Source of the DNA: Candidatus Parcubacteria bacterium
GTDB taxonomy: Bacteria; Patescibacteriota; Patescibacteriia; JAACEG01
DNA length: 9,399 nucleotides
Direction: 5' to 3'
NCBI GenBank assembly: GCA_023135505.1
Contig: JAGLTA010000104.1
Span: 1 to 9,399, forward strand
The first letter of the stretch is position 1. The number at the start of each line of letters is the position of its first letter. Below the pieces are notes generated by a model. That model was not told where the DNA came from and did not search any database. It saw only the letters and a program-made list of their open reading frames with translations. Both the position numbers and the translations under genes were made by a program. Of the stretch, positions 6,807 through 9,399 are shown piece after piece.

Positions 6807-6950
6807 GTCATTCCGAACTTGATTCGGAATCTGTCATTACTTATCGCTAAATTATGATTAAGTTCAATAAAACTCAAATATCATAATTTATTTTGCTGAG
6901 TAATATTTAGTTAATAGTAAACACAGATCCTGAATCAAGTTCAGGATGAC
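6807..6950. repeat. REP/MITE-like symmetric element with hairpin-forming 27-bp inverted ends
   Basis: The 207-base gap between the SGNH gene and htpX is largely one symmetric element. Its ends, 6807-6833 and 6924-6950, are inverted copies of each other matching at 23 of 27 positions. Each end is itself a hairpin: ATTCCGAA/TTCGGAAT (6810-6817 with 6823-6830) and ATCCTGAA/TTCAGGAT (6927-6934 with 6940-6947), both with 8-bp stems and 5-base loops. The four differences between the ends are two compensatory base-pair swaps, so pairing is preserved in both. Inside is a second perfect inverted repeat of 11 bp (TAAATTATGAT, 6848-6858, with 6880-6890). ATTTT flanks both outer ends (6802-6806, 6951-6955) and could be a target duplication, though the sequence there is low in complexity. 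It resembles dispersed palindromic elements of the REP class. Confidence 0.65.
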
Positions 6951-6987
6951 ATTTTTTTGTATTTCGTAGTATTATGGTAAAAAATTA

Positions 6988-7908
6988 TTAAACCTCCATT
7001 CCTCTCAATGCTGCGATTCGTTCGTTGGTTGGCGGGTGGGTCATAAGCGCTTTTTTAAAAAAACCTTTTTTATTCCGCCCGCCCCGCTTGCCTTCAAATG
7101 GAGAAGCAATATACATATGCGCTGTCGCGCGGTTGGCAGCTTCCAGCGGCTCTTGATCTGATGAAATTTTTTCAAGTGCGCTTGCCAGCCCTTCAGGGTA
7201 GCGAGTTAAAAGCGCGCCGTCAGCGTCGGCTAAAAATTCTCGTTTCCTTGAAATAGCAAACTGCATCATATAAGCGAAAAGCGGAGCCAGAATTGAGAGA
7301 ATAATTGCGGCGATAAACATAATAATTTGCAATTGCCCGCCGCCCTTGCTGTCTCTCCGCCGCCTGCTTCCTCCCCAAAAAGTCCAGCGTCTGAAAAAAT
7401 CCGCCAGCAAGACAATAACACCGACAAGCACAGTTACGATAGTTGCTAATAAAATATCTCTGTTTCCGATATGTGACAGTTCGTGCGCGACTACCCCTTC
7501 TAATTCCGCGCGATTTAATTTTTGTAATAGTCCAGCCGTTACTGCTACGACTGCATGTTTTGGATCTCGTCCAGTCGCAAAAGCGTTCGGCGCGGTGTCG
7601 TTGATAATATAAATTTTAGGCGTTGGCAGGCCCGCTGTGATGCATAGATTTTCCACTATTCTATACAGCTCTTTATTGTCTTCAAATTTTACTAATTTAG
7701 CTCCGCTCATTTTTAAAACAATTTTGTCGCTCCACCAATAGCTTGTAAAACTTAAAACAACGCTGAAAATTACGGCAATATACAGAATTACAGGGCTATC
7801 CATCGCGTACGAAAAAACATAGCCGATTAAAAATGCAAAAACCAAAAAACCTGACATCAAAAGCCAAGTTTTTCGCTTATTAGAATCTGAATGAGTGTAT
7901 AAAGTCAT
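6988..7908 (-). CDS. htpX: Membrane zinc metalloprotease HtpX
   Basis: M48-family zinc protease of the inner membrane that degrades misfolded membrane proteins. The 306 residues are slightly longer than classical HtpX. Two N-terminal membrane segments (about 15-34 and 38-55) precede the catalytic domain. The zinc site is HELSHIGNRD, with ligands His142 and His146 and catalytic Glu143; the third ligand is Glu224 in RKREFLADADG. FATGRDPKHAVVAVTAGLL (110-128) and the C-terminal THPPTNERIAAL (290-301) are family hallmarks. Two further membrane segments (about 154-170 and 194-215) lie inside the protease domain, separated by a basic, Gly-rich loop (GGSRRRRDSKGGG). It is the last gene of a minus-strand cluster after lemA and the C39-like peptidase gene, which ends 17 bases upstream. 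No Shine-Dalgarno sequence is seen. The element at 6807-6950 follows; no clear terminator is visible. Confidence 0.96.
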   Translation of the reverse strand: MTLYTHSDSNKRKTWLLMSGFLVFAFLIGYVFSYAMDSPVILYIAVIFSVVLSFTSYWWSDKIVLKMSGAKLVKFEDNKELYRIVENLCITAGLPTPKIYIINDTAPNAFATGRDPKHAVVAVTAGLLQKLNRAELEGVVAHELSHIGNRDILLATIVTVLVGVIVLLADFFRRWTFWGGSRRRRDSKGGGQLQIIMFIAAIILSILAPLFAYMMQFAISRKREFLADADGALLTRYPEGLASALEKISSDQEPLEAANRATAHMYIASPFEGKRGGRNKKGFFKKALMTHPPTNERIAALRGMEV

Positions 7909-7925
7909 AATATTTATACTTAAAT

Positions 7926-8582
7926 TTATTCTTTTAATTTAAGAGCTATAATGTTTTTTGCTTTTTTATTCGGATACATCCAAGCTTTTTCAAATAAATT
8001 AAATTTAACCAATAAATTTTTATGAGATGGCGGTCCTGGATCATGGATATAAAAATTTTTATCATTAAAACCTTTTATAACAATAAAATGACCCGCATAA
8101 CCATTCTTATTATTTAATTTTTTCGCATTAACATTAACTATAATTATATAATTTTGAGCAAGGAGATTTTCTATATCTTTTATTGTAGGAATTTTCTTGG
8201 AAATATCAATAATTGAAATAAATTTTTTAGCAATCTTTTTCTCTTGTTCAATATCGCTATGTTTAATCTGTGATTTCCCTACTTCCTCCCCAAATTCATT
8301 TATTAAATATTGTTCTCCAAATCGTATAAATTTTTTATAATCAAATAGTTCTATAACTTTTATTTTAATAACGCCTCTCTTTGCTAACCAAATTAACCCA
8401 GCCATTGGCCAAGTCCATAATCCTTTAACTTTTGCGGTTATATCATCTAGTTTTTTAAATGAATAATTTTCATTTGAAAAAAAATATTTCATAACCATCT
8501 TAAAACAAGCTTGATAACAATGGGTATTATCAGTGTTTGAATAAAATGGAATATCTTTATTTATTTTTACAATTTTTTTCAT
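7926..8582 (-). CDS. C39-like (papain-fold) cysteine peptidase
   Basis: Probable cysteine peptidase of the C39-like type (compare Pfam Peptidase_C39_2); substrate unknown. I start it at the ATG at 8580-8582, giving 218 residues and a 7-base gap after lemA. A longer version would need a TTG at 8598-8600 inside the lemA end. The N-terminus, IPFYSNTDNTHCYQACFKMV (11-30), lines up with the family pattern DCGxACLAM, making Cys22 the likely nucleophile. The expected upstream Gln appears to be Asn16. The C-terminal half has GHFIVIKGF (164-172, His165) and FYIHDPG (177-183, Asp181), completing a Cys-His-Asp triad. There is no signal peptide, no membrane segment and no ABC-transporter part, unlike bacteriocin-processing C39 enzymes, so it is probably cytosolic and free-standing. 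It is more AT-rich than lemA and htpX on either side, which may mean later insertion into the pair. Family is moderately certain, function unknown. Confidence 0.75.
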   Translation of the reverse strand: MKKIVKINKDIPFYSNTDNTHCYQACFKMVMKYFFSNENYSFKKLDDITAKVKGLWTWPMAGLIWLAKRGVIKIKVIELFDYKKFIRFGEQYLINEFGEEVGKSQIKHSDIEQEKKIAKKFISIIDISKKIPTIKDIENLLAQNYIIIVNVNAKKLNNKNGYAGHFIVIKGFNDKNFYIHDPGPPSHKNLLVKFNLFEKAWMYPNKKAKNIIALKLKE

Positions 8583-8589
8583 TTTTAAA

Positions 8590-9156
8590 TTAAAATTCAA
8601 CTTTTACATTTTTCTTTTCTTCCGCTTCTTTGATTTCAAAGAATTCTTTTTTTTCAAATTTTAACTGTTTGGCAATCATATTAGTTGGAAACACTTCTAA
8701 TTTAGTGTTAAAGTCGCGGACATTGCCGTTGTAAAATCTGCGGGACGCTTGGATTTTGTTTTCCGTGTCAGACAGTTCTCTCTGCAGTTCTAAAAAATTT
8801 TGGTTCGCTTTTAAATCCGGATAGCTTTCAGATAAAGCAAAGATTGATTTTAGAGTTGAAGAAAGCACATTTTCCGCTTCAGCCAATTTTTTAGCATCGC
8901 CGCCGCTTTGAGCCGACATAGCCGCATTGCGCGCTTGCACGACTTTTTCCAAAGTCTCTTTTTCGTGCGCGGCATAACCTTTTACTGTTTCCACTAAATT
9001 TGGAATTAGGTTATAACGTCTTTTGAGTTGTACATCAATATCGCTCCAGGCCTCATCTGTCCTATTTTTAAGGCGGATTAAAGCGTTATAGACGCCAATT
9101 AGCCAAAGAATGACTACGACTACAACAATAATAATGTACCAAATTAGGTTTTGCAT
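8590..9156 (-). CDS. lemA: LemA family membrane protein
   Basis: Single-pass membrane protein of unknown biochemical role that is often encoded beside HtpX-type proteases. The 188 residues are typical. One N-terminal membrane segment (about 4-24, rich in Val/Ile) is followed by the helical LemA domain: YNALIRLKNRTDEAWSDIDV (24-43), RRYNLIPNLVETVKGYAAHE (46-65), then a long helix with ARNAAM, and the hallmark NKIQASRRFYNGNVRDFN (133-150) with FPTNMIAK. The C-terminal tail is charged (KEAEEKKNVKVEF). It is the first gene of the minus-strand cluster lemA, C39-like peptidase, htpX, with the next start 7 bases after its stop. A weak sigma70-type promoter lies just upstream. It may act as an adaptor or topology partner of HtpX; that is inferred from gene pairing only. 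Confidence 0.95.
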   Translation of the reverse strand: MQNLIWYIIIVVVVVILWLIGVYNALIRLKNRTDEAWSDIDVQLKRRYNLIPNLVETVKGYAAHEKETLEKVVQARNAAMSAQSGGDAKKLAEAENVLSSTLKSIFALSESYPDLKANQNFLELQRELSDTENKIQASRRFYNGNVRDFNTKLEVFPTNMIAKQLKFEKKEFFEIKEAEEKKNVKVEF

Positions 9157-9170
9157 AAGATTTTTAGATT

Positions 9171-9200
9171 ATTATTTATTATTTAAATATATGTTGACAA
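9171..9200 (-). promoter_or_regulatory. Candidate sigma70-type promoter of the lemA cluster
   Basis: On the minus strand, TTGTCA (9200-9195) and AATAAT (9176-9171) are separated by 18 bases. Each differs from consensus at one position. Transcription would start about 10 bases before the lemA ATG. In such AT-rich DNA this match is suggestive only. Confidence 0.3.
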
Positions 9201-9223
9201 GTTTGTTTGTTTTTTGTTCTAAT
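9194..9223 (+). promoter_or_regulatory. Candidate rightward promoter reading into the terminal palindrome
   Basis: TTGACA (9194-9199), a perfect -35, is followed after 18 bases by TCTAAT (9218-9223). A perfect TATAAT (9230-9235) sits further on, with TTGTTT (9207-9212) at 17-base spacing as its possible -35. The -35 overlaps that of the leftward lemA promoter (TTGACAA on one strand, TTGTCAA on the other). It would transcribe the palindrome at 9264-9398. Confidence 0.35.
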
Positions 9224-9263
9224 TTATTATATAATATTAGTATAAAAAGTCAAAAATAATAAA

Positions 9264-9398
9264 CCTACTGTATAGTAAGTTGCGTAACGAAATTTTTAGA
9301 TTTTGAGACAAATTTTTCAAATAATTTTTGAGGTTTAGCTTACGCTAAGTTGAAAAAATTTTTGTAAAATTTGACCAAAATATGGAAATTGTAGTAGG
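9264..9398. repeat. Large imperfect palindrome at the right window edge
   Basis: About 100 bases fold on themselves in nearly constant register around the loop TTAC (9340-9343). Going outward: TTAGC/GCTAA (9335-9339 with 9344-9348), AATTTTT/AAAAATT (9323-9329 with 9354-9360), CAAATTTT/AAAATTTG (9309-9316 with 9366-9373), ATTTTG/CAAAAT (9300-9305 with 9376-9381), and AATTT/AAATT (9291-9295 with 9386-9390). Outside this, CCTACT (9264-9269) and AGTAGG (9393-9398) are also inverted, with about 21 extra bases in the left arm, which includes GTTGCGTAAC. It could be a miniature transposable element or a structured RNA. It may continue past the window. No gene is supported in 9157-9399. Confidence 0.55.
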
Positions 9399-9399
9399 A

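Noticed and set aside
6927..6958. 8-bp hairpin followed by a run of seven T on the plus strand, looking like an intrinsic terminator.
   Set aside because: No plus-strand gene ends near it, and on the minus strand, where htpX ends, no T-run follows. It is better explained as one end of the symmetric element.
7346..7612. Open frame on the plus strand opposite htpX.
   Set aside because: It is antisense to the strongly conserved HtpX zinc-site region, and its translation shows no recognisable domain.
8583..8600. TTG start extending the C39-like peptidase by six residues into lemA.
   Set aside because: The ATG at 8580-8582 is a better codon, begins a typical M-K-K-I N-terminus, and leaves a clean 7-base gap after lemA.
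9382..9399. ATG at the right edge followed by five open codons (M-E-I-V-V-G), a possible gene start.
   Set aside because: It lies inside the right arm of the palindrome at 9264-9398, has no ribosome binding site, and is too short to judge.

Overview
The window looks like a stretch of chromosome from an AT-rich, small-genome bacterium, most likely a member of the Patescibacteria (Candidate Phyla Radiation, Parcubacteria-like). This placement is an inference. It rests on the divergent form of CTP synthase, the DnaX tail, thrombospondin-type-3 (TSP3) repeats fused to an L,D-transpeptidase, very short gene spacing, the near absence of Shine-Dalgarno sequences, and intergenic GTCTATAAA/CCAGAGGC-type repeats. 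TAA, TAG and TGA all appear as stops, and nothing suggests a recoded TGA. No phage, plasmid, CRISPR, rRNA or tRNA gene was found.

Left part (1-4413, + strand): the 3' end of dnaX (clamp-loader gamma/tau subunit), pyrG (CTP synthase), a secreted L,D-transpeptidase with four calcium-binding-type repeats, def (peptide deformylase), a short repeat-filled gap, and a small membrane-anchored protein of unknown function. dnaX, pyrG and the transpeptidase gene are 14 and 20 bases apart and may be co-transcribed.

Middle (4420-6780): a Xer-type tyrosine recombinase on the minus strand and lgt (prolipoprotein diacylglyceryl transferase) on the plus strand diverge from a 20-base gap. lgt then runs into the 3' end of a minus-strand SGNH/GDSL hydrolase gene, overlapping it by 8 bases.

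Right part (6781-9399): a symmetric repeat element (6807-6950) separates the SGNH gene from a minus-strand cluster transcribed lemA, then a C39-like papain-fold peptidase, then htpX. LemA and the membrane zinc protease HtpX are a familiar pair; the small cysteine peptidase between them is the unexpected member. Upstream of lemA lies an AT-rich promoter region. The window ends inside a second, larger imperfect palindrome (9264-9398).

The genes support replication (dnaX), nucleotide synthesis (pyrG), protein maturation (def, lgt), envelope building and quality control (transpeptidase, lemA/htpX, possibly the C39 and SGNH enzymes) and DNA recombination (Xer). The coding content is mostly housekeeping. 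The most distinctive signals are the two non-coding palindromic elements. In the first, the two end repeats differ only by two compensatory base-pair swaps inside a hairpin.
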